64,000 nt of DNA from Bradyrhizobium ottawaense (GTDB taxonomy: Bacteria > Pseudomonadota > Alphaproteobacteria > Rhizobiales > Xanthobacteraceae), in assembly GCF_900099825.1 (NCBI RefSeq), contig NZ_LT629693.1, positions 5,157,001 to 5,221,000 on the forward strand, given 5' to 3'. Within the stretch, counting starts at the first letter, position 1. Each line of letters starts with the position of its first letter. The notes beneath the pieces were generated by a model. That model did no database searches. It saw only the letters and a program-made list of their open reading frames with translations, and was not told the DNA's origin. Both the position numbers and the translations under genes were made by a program. This document shows positions 37,347-46,070 of this stretch, in pieces.

Positions 37347-38156
37347 TCAGCCCTTCACGCGTCGCATCGTCATCGAATGGCGAAAGCGGGCTGCGGGATG
37401 GGTATTGATCGCGACCTGCGCGATCTTGCCGGTCGCGAGCTTGTAGGTGCGTTGCACCTCGAGCGCCGTGGTGCCGGGCTTGACCTTCAGGCCGCCGGCC
37501 AGTTCCGGCGAAATCAACGCCGCCGCGATATCCTGATGGACTTCCACAATACTCTGGCCGAACAGGTCTTCGATCAGATGAAAGATCGGGCCGGTGTGAC
37601 GCTGCAGCAGGCGGCCGACCGCGGCAAACTCCCGGTTGATGTAAACCTCGGTCCAGCAGATCGGAAATTCATTCCCGTCGGTGTGGCGAAGACCGCGGAC
37701 CGACAGCCATTCTTCGCCGCTGGCGATGCCAAGACGAGCGGCGAGCTTGGCATCGACGACGATCATCTCGATCGCGTCGATCGCAAACCGGACGCCGGTG
37801 GCGAAGGCGACGAGGTCGTTGATCGACATCACCTCGTGGACGAAGGAGTCGGCCGGGCGCGGCGGCACCACGATCGTTCCGGCCCCTTGCCGCGAGGATA
37901 CCAGATTGTCCTCGCGTAACCGTCGCAATGCCTCGCGTACGGTGTAGCGACTGACAGAAAACCGCTCGCACAGTTCTTCCTCGGTCGGAAGCTGCGATCC
38001 GACCGGATGCACGCCGCTGACGATCTCGTCCTTTAGCGCGCGCACGACCTGGAGATAAAGCGGATCGTCGGATTTGACCTCGGCCGGGGCGCGCGTCTGC
38101 GGCCTCACTTTCGGTGAGTTCGCCTTGCGCGTCCTGGTTTCAGTCTTCGATGCCAT
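37347..38156 (-). CDS. GntR/HutC-family transcriptional regulator (UTRA domain)
   Basis: Protein of 269 aa. A basic N-terminal tail of ~28 residues precedes the winged helix (YLQVVRALKDEIVSGVHPVG... LCERFSVSRYTVREALRRLRE) and a C-terminal UTRA effector domain (WLSVRGLRHTDGNEFPICWTEVYINREF... TYKLATGKIAQVAINTHPA). It is the last gene of the minus arm of module A; its start overlaps the MaoC gene by 17 bp. It probably represses the divergent promoter region near 42.13-42.22 kb, where palindromes occur, and senses a pathway intermediate. Confidence 0.9.
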   Translation of the reverse strand: MASKTETRTRKANSPKVRPQTRAPAEVKSDDPLYLQVVRALKDEIVSGVHPVGSQLPTEEELCERFSVSRYTVREALRRLREDNLVSSRQGAGTIVVPPRPADSFVHEVMSINDLVAFATGVRFAIDAIEMIVVDAKLAARLGIASGEEWLSVRGLRHTDGNEFPICWTEVYINREFAAVGRLLQRHTGPIFHLIEDLFGQSIVEVHQDIAAALISPELAGGLKVKPGTTALEVQRTYKLATGKIAQVAINTHPAARFRHSMTMRRVKG

Positions 38157-38643
38157 GGCCTCTCTTGGCGATCAGCGCGGTCCGCTCAAAACTCATGAAG
38201 GGCGTGCCGTCTCCCTTCTTGCCGATCGTTCGTACGGTGACAAGGCCTTGTCCAGGCCGCGATGCTGATTCTCGCTTTGCCAGCACCTCTGATTCGGCGT
38301 AGATCGTATCGCCGACGAACACCGGCGCGGTCAGCTTGATGTCGTTCCAGCCGAGATTGCCGATGGCCTTCTGGCTGATGTCGCTCACGCTCATTCCGAC
38401 CACCATCGACAACGTCAGGCAGCTGTTGACCAGCGGCTGCTTGAACTCGGATTTGGCCGCGTAGACCTTGTCGAAGTGCAGCGGGTGGGTGTTCATCGTC
38501 AGCAAGGTGAACCAGGTGTTGTCGCTTTCGGTGATGGTGCGGCCGGGGCGGTGCTCGTAGACGTCGCCGATATTGAAGTCGTCATAGTAGCGGCCGAAAC
38601 TTTCGCGATAGCGCTGGGGACCGATTTGATCGTGGCCTTGCAT
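38140..38643 (-). CDS. MaoC-family hydratase
   Basis: Protein of 167 aa, a hot-dog fold. The hydratase-2 motif is intact: ITESDNTWFTLLTMNTHPLHFD, with Asp and His in the catalytic places, followed by FKQPLVNSCLTLSMVVGM. It would add water to an enoyl-CoA (probably R-specific). ATG 38643 is 4 bp from the preceding stop. Neighbouring CoA transferases and an acyl-CoA dehydrogenase make a beta-oxidation-like step likely. Confidence 0.88.
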   Translation of the reverse strand: MQGHDQIGPQRYRESFGRYYDDFNIGDVYEHRPGRTITESDNTWFTLLTMNTHPLHFDKVYAAKSEFKQPLVNSCLTLSMVVGMSVSDISQKAIGNLGWNDIKLTAPVFVGDTIYAESEVLAKRESASRPGQGLVTVRTIGKKGDGTPFMSFERTALIAKRGHGIED

Positions 38644-38647
38644 GTCA

Positions 38648-39772
38648 TTACTCCGAAGCTGAAGCATTCCCGAGAAACTGGGTGGTGTGTTCGCCGAGGG
38701 CCGGTTCGTGCAGGTTCGGGCGTGCCGGCTCATGGCTGAAGCGAATGGGAGGACCGATGTGGCGGCGGTCCAGTCCGTCGTGCTGGATCATCCCGCGGGC
38801 CAGCAGGTTCGGATGCGCAAGCGCTTCCGGAAGCGTGTTGACGCAGCCGTAGCAGACATCGAGCGTCGCAAGGTAAGTGTTCCACTCGGCCAGCGGCTTT
38901 CCGCGAAATTCGGCCGCGAGGAATTCCATCACCGGCCGCTGGTGCGGGCCCGGTCCGCGCAGGCACAACTCGGCCAGCTCCGGACGGCCGAAGGCGCCGA
39001 GCAGGTTATGAATGAACTTCGGCTCCTGCCCGGCCAGCACGAGGTAGCGGCCATCCTGCGTCTCGTAAGGACGGTAGAAAGCGGCGCCTCCGGTGGTTCG
39101 CTCGTGCGCGGCGATCGGTTGGCGGTTTTCGGCGAATGCCGGCCCCAGGATGTTCAGCATGCCGCCGACCATGACCTCATGCATGCTGATATCGATGTGG
39201 TCGCCAAGCCCGGTGCGCTCGCGCCGCAGCAGCGCCATCAGCACGCCGGACAGTCCTTGAAGCCCGGCGAGAACGTCGGCGGCGGGGATGCCCGGCATGG
39301 CCGGCTTGCCGTCATTGCCCAGCGTCATGCTGAGCAGTCCACTTTCGGCTTCGAGCGCGAGATCGTGTGCCGGACGGCCACGGAGTTCGCCATCCTGTCC
39401 GAATGCGCTGATCGAGCAGTAGACAATGCGGGGATTGCGGGCGCGCACGGCCTCATATCCGACGCCGAGGCGATCGACCGCCCCCGGGCGAAACGATTCC
39501 ACGAACACGTCGGCGGTCTCGCAGAGGGCGAGCAGGGTGTTGCGTTGCGCGTTGTCCTTGAGATCGAGCACCACGCTCTTCTTGCCGCGATTGAGGTTGC
39601 GGAAGAACACCGTGCTCGGTCCGTCGGAAAGTCCGATGTGCCGGCCGGGATCGCCCTCGCCGGGCGCTTCGATCTTGATCACCTCGGCGCCGTGATCGGC
39701 CATGGCGAGGGTCAGATACGGACCCGGCAGGAACACCGAGAGGTCGATGACGCGGATGCCTTCGAGCTTCAT
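38648..39772 (-). CDS. CaiB/BaiF-family CoA transferase
   Basis: Protein of 374 aa, class III CoA transferase that moves CoA between carboxylic acids. The CoA-binding start EGIRVIDLSVFLPGPYLTLAMADHGAEVIKIE and RGKKSVVLDLKD are typical. At the place of the catalytic Asp the sequence reads IDISMHEVM, with Glu near residue 199. The start overlaps the stop of the upstream CoA-transferase gene (ATGA). The two tandem transferases may form a hetero-oligomer or serve different acids. Confidence 0.88.
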   Translation of the reverse strand: MKLEGIRVIDLSVFLPGPYLTLAMADHGAEVIKIEAPGEGDPGRHIGLSDGPSTVFFRNLNRGKKSVVLDLKDNAQRNTLLALCETADVFVESFRPGAVDRLGVGYEAVRARNPRIVYCSISAFGQDGELRGRPAHDLALEAESGLLSMTLGNDGKPAMPGIPAADVLAGLQGLSGVLMALLRRERTGLGDHIDISMHEVMVGGMLNILGPAFAENRQPIAAHERTTGGAAFYRPYETQDGRYLVLAGQEPKFIHNLLGAFGRPELAELCLRGPGPHQRPVMEFLAAEFRGKPLAEWNTYLATLDVCYGCVNTLPEALAHPNLLARGMIQHDGLDRRHIGPPIRFSHEPARPNLHEPALGEHTTQFLGNASASE

Positions 39773-40938
39773 GAGGAACCCGCAGGTTCGGCGGAACGGA
39801 CCTTGCCGACATAGGCCGCGTTGTCGGCGCCGAATGGCGAGCAGGGCGCCTGGCTGAGACGCTGCCCGTTGATCTTGATCGGGTTCGCCAGCACCCGCAT
39901 CTCGGGCTTGGCGGGGTGCGAGATGACGTTGATCATGTCGGTGGTCTTGAGGAAGGGATTGTCGAGAGCCTGCGCCAGGTCGAGTACCGGTGCGACCGGC
40001 AGCACGCCGTTGAACTTGCCGAGCCAGTAGGCCGTGGTTTGCTTGCTCAGCTCGCGATCGATGATTTCGGTCAGGGCGTCGCGGTTGGCTTGACGCGTCG
40101 TCATGGTCGCAAAGCGCGGATCGGCTAGCAGATCCGCTTTTCCGATCGCGCCGACGAATTCGTTCCAGAACTTGTCGGTCATGCACATGATGAACAGCCA
40201 GCCGTCGGCGGTCGGAAAGGTCTGTACCGGGGCCACTGAATAATGCGCGCTGCGACGCTGGCGCATCGAGACGTGTCCCTCGTTGAGGTACCAGGTGGCG
40301 ACATAGCCGAGTTGATGCAGCGCGACGTCGAGCAGGCAGGTATCGACGTCGCACCCCTTGCCGGACGACCGCGCCTGGATCACCGCGGACAGAAGCCCGA
40401 CGGCCGCGGTCAAGCCCGTGGTCTGATCAATGATCGAGGGGGCGCCGAGGCGGGAGGGCGGCCCGTCAGGCTCGCCGGTGAGGTGCATCAGGCCGGATTC
40501 CGCCTGCATCAGGTAGTCGTAGCCGGGCCACGAGGCGCGCTCGTTGTTGCGGCCGTAAGCCGAAAGATGCACGCATACGAGCCTGGCGTTGACCGCCGAC
40601 ATCGACTTGTAGTCGAGACCGAGCCTGGCGGGCAGATCGCCCCTGAGGTTGTTGAGCAGGGCGTCCGCGGTCGCCGCCAACTCGTTCAGCGCGGCTTTGC
40701 CCTCATCGGTGCGCAGGTCGATGGAAACGCTCTTCTTGTTGATGTTGAACGCCTGATAGTACTCGCTGTCGTTGTCGCCCAGCATGAACGGGCCGGTCTT
40801 GCGCGAAGGATCGCCGCCGATCGCGGCGTTCTCGACCTTGATGACCTCGGCGCCGAGGTCGGCAAGCAGCATGGTCGCGTAGGGTCCTGCGCCGAACTGC
40901 TCCACCGAAACGATTCGCACGCCCTGGAGTGGCTTCAT
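39769..40938 (-). CDS. CaiB/BaiF-family CoA transferase
   Basis: Protein of 389 aa, class III CoA transferase. It starts LQGVRIVSVEQFGAGPYATMLLADLGAEVIKVE and contains NKKSVSIDLRTDEGK. The catalytic Asp is present in VDTCLLDVAL (near residue 204). Its start overlaps the acyl-CoA dehydrogenase stop, and its stop overlaps the next transferase. It most likely activates the acid imported by the divergent ABC transporter, by context. Confidence 0.9.
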   Translation of the reverse strand: MKPLQGVRIVSVEQFGAGPYATMLLADLGAEVIKVENAAIGGDPSRKTGPFMLGDNDSEYYQAFNINKKSVSIDLRTDEGKAALNELAATADALLNNLRGDLPARLGLDYKSMSAVNARLVCVHLSAYGRNNERASWPGYDYLMQAESGLMHLTGEPDGPPSRLGAPSIIDQTTGLTAAVGLLSAVIQARSSGKGCDVDTCLLDVALHQLGYVATWYLNEGHVSMRQRRSAHYSVAPVQTFPTADGWLFIMCMTDKFWNEFVGAIGKADLLADPRFATMTTRQANRDALTEIIDRELSKQTTAYWLGKFNGVLPVAPVLDLAQALDNPFLKTTDMINVISHPAKPEMRVLANPIKINGQRLSQAPCSPFGADNAAYVGKVRSAEPAGSS

Positions 40939-42110
40939 AGCGCGGGGTTCCTTTTGATGTGCTGCTTGGAAATGATGATGCGCTGCATTTCGTTGGTGCC
41001 TTCGCCGATGCAGGTCAGCGGCGCGTCGCGATACAGGCGTTCGATGTCGTATTCGCGCGAATAGCCGTTGGCGCCGTGAATCCGCATGCCCTCGATCGAA
41101 TTCTCCAGCGCCGCCTCGCTGGCGAAATATTTGGCCATGCCGGCTTCCATGTCGCAGCGTTCGCCGCTGTCGAAGGCGCGCGCCGCATCCAGCGTCAGCA
41201 GCCGCGCGGCCCGTGCCCGCGTCGCCATCTCGCCGATCTTGAGCGCAATCGCCTGATGTTCGCAGATCGGCTTGCCGAAGGTCTTGCGGATCTGCGCGTA
41301 TTCGGTCGCCAGCTTGAGGGCGCCTTCCGCGATGCCGACGCCGCGCGAGGCGACATTGATCCGTCCGAGCTCGAGCCCGCCCGTGGTCTGGAAGAAACCC
41401 CGGCCCTCGACGCCGCCGATCAGATGGTCGGCAGGGACGCGATAATCCTCGAAGATCAGCTCGGCCGTATCGATCGACTTGTAGCCGAGCTTCGGCAATT
41501 TGCGGCCGACCTTGAAGCCCTGCATCTTCGGCGTGATGAACAGGCTCATGCCGTTGTAGCGGGGTTTGGCGTCGGGATCGGTCTTGACCAGCATCGCCAG
41601 GCACGACCCCTCGGCGCCGTTGGTGATCCATGTCTTGGTGCCGTTGATGACGTAGTGATCGCCGTCGCGCCGCGCGACCATGCGAATGCCCTGCAGGTCG
41701 GTGCCGGCGTCCGGCTCGGTGAGGGCGAGGCCGCCGCGAATTTCACCGGTCGCAAGCTTGGGCAGCCATCGCGTCTTCTGCTGCGGCGTGCCGAATTTCT
41801 GGATCGCGAGCGCGAGCATCAGGTGCGAGTTGATGATCCCGGTCACCGACATCCAGACCGAGGAAATGCTCATGATGATCTTGGCGTAGGTGGTCGCAGA
41901 CAATCCGAGGCCGCCATATTCCGGGCTGATGATCGCGCCGAACAGTCCCAGCTCCTTCATCTGCTCGACCACATGCGTCGGATAGCGGTCGGCATGATCG
42001 TATTCGCGAACGATCGGTTTGAGCTCGCGGGCGACCCAACGCTCGATGGAATCGAGCATCTGCGTCTCTTCCTCGGTGTCGATTTGCGCGTTTCGGATCG
42101 CATCAGCCAT
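40935..42110 (-). CDS. Acyl-CoA dehydrogenase
   Basis: Protein of 391 aa, FAD enzyme making an alpha,beta double bond in an acyl-CoA. Signature LTEPDAGTDLQGIRM, the flavin segment WITNGAEG, and the C-terminal YRDAPLTCIGEGTNEMQR with the catalytic-type Glu are present. The pattern is close to glutaryl-/short-branched-chain acyl-CoA dehydrogenases, but the substrate is not determined. It is the first gene of the minus arm and starts 18 bp from the palindromic operator at 42128. Confidence 0.9.
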   Translation of the reverse strand: MADAIRNAQIDTEEETQMLDSIERWVARELKPIVREYDHADRYPTHVVEQMKELGLFGAIISPEYGGLGLSATTYAKIIMSISSVWMSVTGIINSHLMLALAIQKFGTPQQKTRWLPKLATGEIRGGLALTEPDAGTDLQGIRMVARRDGDHYVINGTKTWITNGAEGSCLAMLVKTDPDAKPRYNGMSLFITPKMQGFKVGRKLPKLGYKSIDTAELIFEDYRVPADHLIGGVEGRGFFQTTGGLELGRINVASRGVGIAEGALKLATEYAQIRKTFGKPICEHQAIALKIGEMATRARAARLLTLDAARAFDSGERCDMEAGMAKYFASEAALENSIEGMRIHGANGYSREYDIERLYRDAPLTCIGEGTNEMQRIIISKQHIKRNPAL

Positions 42111-42127
42111 CGGCAGAGTCTCACAAG

Positions 42128-42139
42128 TTGTCCGGACAA
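42128..42139. promoter_or_regulatory. Palindromic operator O1 (GntR-type candidate)
   Basis: Perfect 12-bp palindrome TTGTCCGGACAA, between the divergent acyl-CoA dehydrogenase and ABC transporter genes. It has the GT...AC core of GntR-family sites. Confidence 0.6.
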
Positions 42140-42176
42140 ATATTTGGAGGTGCTACAAAACGTCTATAACTCGAGC

Positions 42177-42188
42177 CTTGACGTCAAG
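42177..42188. promoter_or_regulatory. Palindrome covering a -35 element
   Basis: Perfect 12-bp palindrome CTTGACGTCAAG. On the plus strand its TTGACG (42178-42183) could be a -35 box, with a weak TAGTTG -10 (42201-42206) at 17-bp spacing. Confidence 0.4.
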
Positions 42189-42203
42189 TAAAGTCCTCAG
42201 TAG

Positions 42204-42215
42204 TTGTCTGGACAA
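42204..42215. promoter_or_regulatory. Palindromic operator O2 (GntR-type candidate)
   Basis: TTGTCTGGACAA differs from O1 by one base. It overlaps the predicted -10 of the livHMGKF-type operon, a place where a bound repressor would block transcription. Centre-to-centre distance to O1 is 76 bp. Confidence 0.58.
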
Positions 42216-42246
42216 TAGCAAGCGCTGGTCGAGAGGGAGAAATTCA

Positions 42247-42339
42247 ATGTCAGGCGAACGCGCGGGATTTCCGCAGGCAACACCGCCTTCGCGCAAACTC
42301 TCGATTTGCAGCGCGCCGGAATCTGCTTCATGCCGCTGA
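42247..42339 (+). CDS. Possible 30-codon leader ORF upstream of livH-type gene
   Basis: ATG 42247 follows a purine-rich site (GAGAGGGAG, ~42230-42239). The ORF ends in a TGA at 42337-42339, overlapping the permease ATG (42330) by 10 bp. The peptide (MSGERAGFPQATPPSRK...) matches no family I know. It may couple translation to the permease, which has no good ribosome site of its own. Confidence 0.3.
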   Translation: MSGERAGFPQATPPSRKLSICSAPESASCR

Positions 42340-43193
42340 CGGAACTCCTCATCGGCGGAATACTGCTCGGCGGCGTCTATGCGCTGATGGCGTGCGGGCT
42401 CAATCTCATCTTCGGCGTCATGCGCGTGATCAACTTCGCGCATGGGGATATTCTCGCGGTGGCCGCGCTCTCGACGGTTTCCATCGTCGTCGGTTTCAAG
42501 CTGCCGTTCTGGCTGGCCGTGATTCTGGTTCCGACCGGCTGCGCGCTGCTCGGAATATTGATCCATGTGCTTATCCTGCGGCGGATCGAAAGCGCGCCGA
42601 TGATCATGTCGCTGCTCGCGACCTACGCGCTCTCGACCATCCTGGTAAACGTCGCGATCCTGATCTGGGGCGGCGGCTACAGTGGTCTGCCCGGCGTACT
42701 GGGCGGTTCGATCCGGCTTCTTGGGGTCAATGTCTCGGTCTCGCGACTGGTGTCGTTTGTCTGTGCGATCGGCGTCAGCCTGGCCATTTGGTGGCTGTTG
42801 CAGTTCACCCGCTTCGGACGCGCGGTGCGGTCGGCCTCGCAGGCTCCGGAGCTTGCAAGCATTTCCGGCATTGCGGTCGAGCGTGTCAGGCTCGCGACAT
42901 TCGCGCTTGGTTCCGGCATGGCCGGGCTTGCCGGCGTTCTGGTCGCGCCGGCGTTCGCCATTGATCCCCAACTCGGTTCGCGATTCATCATCAAGGCGTT
43001 TGCGGTGATCATCGTCGGCGGCATGGGCAGCTACCCCGGCGCCATGCTGGCCGCGCTGCTGCTCGGCGTGGTCGAGGTCGTGGGCAGCTATTTTGCGGGT
43101 GCCGTGATCGGCTCCGCATTCCTGTTTTTGCTGATGCTCGGCGTTCTCCTGGTCCGGCCGCGCGGGTTGCTTGGTGCGGGAGTTCGGATATGA
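42330..43193 (+). CDS. Liv-type ABC transporter permease (LivH-like)
   Basis: Protein of 287 aa with about eight membrane helices. The opening LTELLIGGILLGGVYALMACGLNLIFGVMRVINFAHGD is the usual LivH start, and the EAA-like loop GIAVERVRLATFALGSGMAG is present. It forms the channel of a branched-chain amino acid/organic acid importer with the next genes. A GATC...ATG at 42330 was chosen; upstream residues up to 42306 are unlikely. It overlaps the LivM-like gene by 4 bp. Confidence 0.9.
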   Translation: MPLTELLIGGILLGGVYALMACGLNLIFGVMRVINFAHGDILAVAALSTVSIVVGFKLPFWLAVILVPTGCALLGILIHVLILRRIESAPMIMSLLATYALSTILVNVAILIWGGGYSGLPGVLGGSIRLLGVNVSVSRLVSFVCAIGVSLAIWWLLQFTRFGRAVRSASQAPELASISGIAVERVRLATFALGSGMAGLAGVLVAPAFAIDPQLGSRFIIKAFAVIIVGGMGSYPGAMLAALLLGVVEVVGSYFAGAVIGSAFLFLLMLGVLLVRPRGLLGAGVRI

Positions 43194-44155
43194 AGCAACT
43201 GGGTCCCTTCGGCGTCTTCGCCATTGCAGCCGTCGCAGCCGGCGTGGTGCCGCTGGTCGGGTCCGACTACGCGGTGTCGTTCTCGATCCAGTTGCTGATC
43301 TTCCTGGTGCTTGCGTATTCCTGGAACCTGATTGGCGGTTACACCGGCTATACCCATTTCGGCCAGGTCGCCTTTTTCGGCATTGGCGCCTATGTCGGCT
43401 CGCTCCTGATCTTTCACTGGAACGTGCCCTGGTATCTGGCCGCGCTGGCTGCCGCGCTGGCCGGGGCAATGACCGCGTTGCCGCTCGGCGGCGCGATGCT
43501 GCGGCTCAAAGGTCCGTTCTTCGCCATCGGCATGTTCGGCCTCGCCCGCGTCCTCGAGGCGTTTGCGCTCGGCTTCGATGGTATCACGCAAGGCGGGACC
43601 GGCATTTATCTGAAGCCGCTCGGCGATCTCAAGCCGCTGTACTACGTCGTCGCCGCGGTGGCTGCGGTGATGATGCTGCTGACCTGGCGGCTCGACAATT
43701 CACGGCTCGGGCTCAAATTGCTGGCGATCCGTGAGGACGAGAATGCCGCCGAGTCGCTCGGTATCCCGACCACGCGTCTCAAGATCGGCGCGTTCGTTGC
43801 GTCCGCGGTGGCGCCGGCCGCGATGGGGTGCCTGTACTCGGTCTATCTCGGCTTCATCGATCCGCCGACCGCATTCGCGTCGAATATCGAACTCACCACC
43901 ATCGCCATGGTGTTGCTGGGCGGCATGGGCACCGTGCTGGGTCCGCTGTTGGGCGCCATCGTGCTCTCCGTCGTCAACGAGGTCCTGTGGGCGAACTATC
44001 CGCAGATCTACCTCGCTTCGGTCGGCGTCATCGTTCTCCTGGCCGTGCTGTTCACGCCGCGCGGGCTCGTCAACATCGGCATGAAGGGCGGATGGCTGGC
44101 GCTCGGCCGGCCTCTGTTCCGGCGGCCCGCCCAACCCGCGAGCCAATCGTCATGA
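43190..44155 (+). CDS. Liv-type ABC transporter permease (LivM-like)
   Basis: Protein of 321 aa with multiple membrane helices. YSWNLIGGYTGYTHFGQVAFFGIGAYVG is the LivM signature, and the later loop LKLLAIREDENAAESLGIPTTRLKIGAF contacts the ATPase. ATGA overlaps tie it to both neighbours. Confidence 0.9.
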   Translation: MKQLGPFGVFAIAAVAAGVVPLVGSDYAVSFSIQLLIFLVLAYSWNLIGGYTGYTHFGQVAFFGIGAYVGSLLIFHWNVPWYLAALAAALAGAMTALPLGGAMLRLKGPFFAIGMFGLARVLEAFALGFDGITQGGTGIYLKPLGDLKPLYYVVAAVAAVMMLLTWRLDNSRLGLKLLAIREDENAAESLGIPTTRLKIGAFVASAVAPAAMGCLYSVYLGFIDPPTAFASNIELTTIAMVLLGGMGTVLGPLLGAIVLSVVNEVLWANYPQIYLASVGVIVLLAVLFTPRGLVNIGMKGGWLALGRPLFRRPAQPASQSS

Positions 44156-44856
44156 CCGACCCGATACTCGTTGTCGAGAACGTGTCGAAGCGGTTCGCCG
44201 GCCGCATTGCGCTGGAGAACGTCAGTATCGACGTCACGCGCGGGTCGATGACCGGGGTGATCGGACCGAACGGTTCGGGCAAATCGACGTTATTCAACAT
44301 CATCGCCGGTACGCTGCGGCCCGATATCGGGCGCGTCATCGTCGGCGGACGTGACATCACGCGGGCAAGCCCGGCGGAAATCTGTGGCCACGGTGTTGCG
44401 CGCACGTTCCAGATCAGCAGGCTGTTTGCGGAAATGACCGTCCTTGAAAACCTCGTTGCGGTCGCGCGGGGCAGGGATGATCGCGCCGCGATCGAGCTTG
44501 CCATGGAACTGCTCGATTTCCTGGAAATCACCGCAATCGCCGACAAGTGGACATCCGAACTTTCCTATGGGCAGCGCAAGCTGGTCGAGATCGCGCGGGC
44601 GCTGATGCTTCAGCCCAAGATACTTCTGCTCGACGAACCGTTCGCCGGCATCAATCCGCGGCTTCAAAACCGCATCGTCGAGCATTTGCACGCGCTTTGC
44701 GCCAGAGGCATCACGGTCTTCTTCATCGATCACGAGATGCGGATCGTGCTGAGCGAGTGCGATCTCGTTTATGTGCTCGCCGAGGGCCACGTCATTTCCA
44801 GAGGCGACACCCAAACGGTCCGTAATGACGCCAGGGTACTTGAGGCTTATTTCTGA
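44152..44856 (+). CDS. Liv-type ABC transporter ATPase (LivG-like)
   Basis: Protein of 234 aa, cytoplasmic ATPase. Walker A GPNGSGKST, signature LSYGQRKLVEIARAL (an LSYGQ form usual in LivG), and Walker B ILLLDEPFAGINP are visible. The final LEAYF is typical of LivG. The ATG overlaps the LivM-like stop. Confidence 0.92.
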   Translation: MTDPILVVENVSKRFAGRIALENVSIDVTRGSMTGVIGPNGSGKSTLFNIIAGTLRPDIGRVIVGGRDITRASPAEICGHGVARTFQISRLFAEMTVLENLVAVARGRDDRAAIELAMELLDFLEITAIADKWTSELSYGQRKLVEIARALMLQPKILLLDEPFAGINPRLQNRIVEHLHALCARGITVFFIDHEMRIVLSECDLVYVLAEGHVISRGDTQTVRNDARVLEAYF

Positions 44857-44893
44857 ACAATCGGCGGCAACGAATCCGCAAAGGGAGGGAAAA

Positions 44894-46063
44894 ATGATCA
44901 GAACAACGATTCTCGCTGCAGTGATGGCCGCGCTGACGTTACCGAATGCGGTAAACGCCGCCGAACCCGTGAAAATCGGCGTGGCGCTGTCGCAGACCGG
45001 CAACCTCGCCGACTCGGCCGCTCCCTATTTCAAGGGGCTCGATCTCTGGCGCGAGCAGGCCAACGCGCGCGGCGGACTGTCCGGCCGGACGATCGAGTTT
45101 GTCGTCTATGACGACCGCTCCGATCCCGCGACCGCCGCGCGGCTCTACGAGCGCCTGATCACCAGCGACAAGGTCGATTTCGTGATTTCGTCGCTCGGTT
45201 CGGCGACGGCCGCAACCGGGTCGGCGGTCGCGGAAAAGCACAAGATGCTGATGATCAATGGCGGCGGCGCCGCGGAAGCCATCCAGCAGCGTGGTTTCAA
45301 ATATGTATTCCAGACCGCGGCCCGGATCTCGTCCTATGCCGACGGCGTCCTGCCCATGATCCAGAAATACGGGGTCAAGAGCATTGCGCTGGTCTCCCGC
45401 GACTATGCTGCGGCGCGCGACATCAGCAAGGCCATCAAGCAGACGATCGACGGCAAGGACGTGAAGGTCGTGATCGACGAATATTTCCCGGCGGGAACGG
45501 CTGACTTCTCGTCGCAGATCGCCAAGGGCCAGCAGCTGAAGCCGGACCTGTGGATCGGGCTGCTCTATCCCAGCGAGGCGATCGAAACCGTTCGGCAGTT
45601 TCATTCGATGAACTACATGCCGAAGCTGTTCGTCGCCAACGGAGTGTCGCAGGATGACTTCATCACGGCGGCGGGCAAGGACGCCGAATATGCCGTTGGC
45701 ATGTCGCTGTACGAACCGTCGCTGCCGAGCGAGGGCAACAAGGAGTTCGTCAAGACCTACCGGGACAAGTTCAGTTCCGACCCCGGCTACTACGCGGCGT
45801 TCGGCTTCGTCGCCGGCACCGTGCTCGAAGCCGCTGTAAAAAAGGCAGGTTCGACCGACACCGAAAAGGTTCGCGAGGTCCTCACCAGCCTGAAGCTCGG
45901 AACCGTCATGGGCAAGCACGAGGTCGACCCCAACACGTACATGCAGATTGGCGTGCGCGGACTTCTCGTTCAGGTCCAGAACGGCAAGCGCGAGGTGATC
46001 TGGCCGGAGGACTACAAGACGACCGAGCCGAAGCTGCCGATACCGGCATGGGACAAGCGGTGA
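44894..46063 (+). CDS. Liv-type ABC transporter substrate-binding protein
   Basis: Protein of 389 aa with a signal peptide (MIRTTILAAVMAALTLPNAVNA). The mature start EPVKIGVALSQTGNLADSAAPYFKGLDLWREQANARGG is typical of periplasmic type I binding proteins. The substrate is not visible in the sequence; relatives bind amino acids, amides, aromatic acids or short organic acids. AAGGGAGGG precedes ATG 44894. Confidence 0.9.
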   Translation: MIRTTILAAVMAALTLPNAVNAAEPVKIGVALSQTGNLADSAAPYFKGLDLWREQANARGGLSGRTIEFVVYDDRSDPATAARLYERLITSDKVDFVISSLGSATAATGSAVAEKHKMLMINGGGAAEAIQQRGFKYVFQTAARISSYADGVLPMIQKYGVKSIALVSRDYAAARDISKAIKQTIDGKDVKVVIDEYFPAGTADFSSQIAKGQQLKPDLWIGLLYPSEAIETVRQFHSMNYMPKLFVANGVSQDDFITAAGKDAEYAVGMSLYEPSLPSEGNKEFVKTYRDKFSSDPGYYAAFGFVAGTVLEAAVKKAGSTDTEKVREVLTSLKLGTVMGKHEVDPNTYMQIGVRGLLVQVQNGKREVIWPEDYKTTEPKLPIPAWDKR

Positions 46064-46070
46064 GGGCGGC

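Noticed and set aside
40959..42191. 410-codon open frame on the plus strand
   Set aside because: Antisense to the acyl-CoA dehydrogenase gene and would cross the promoter region.
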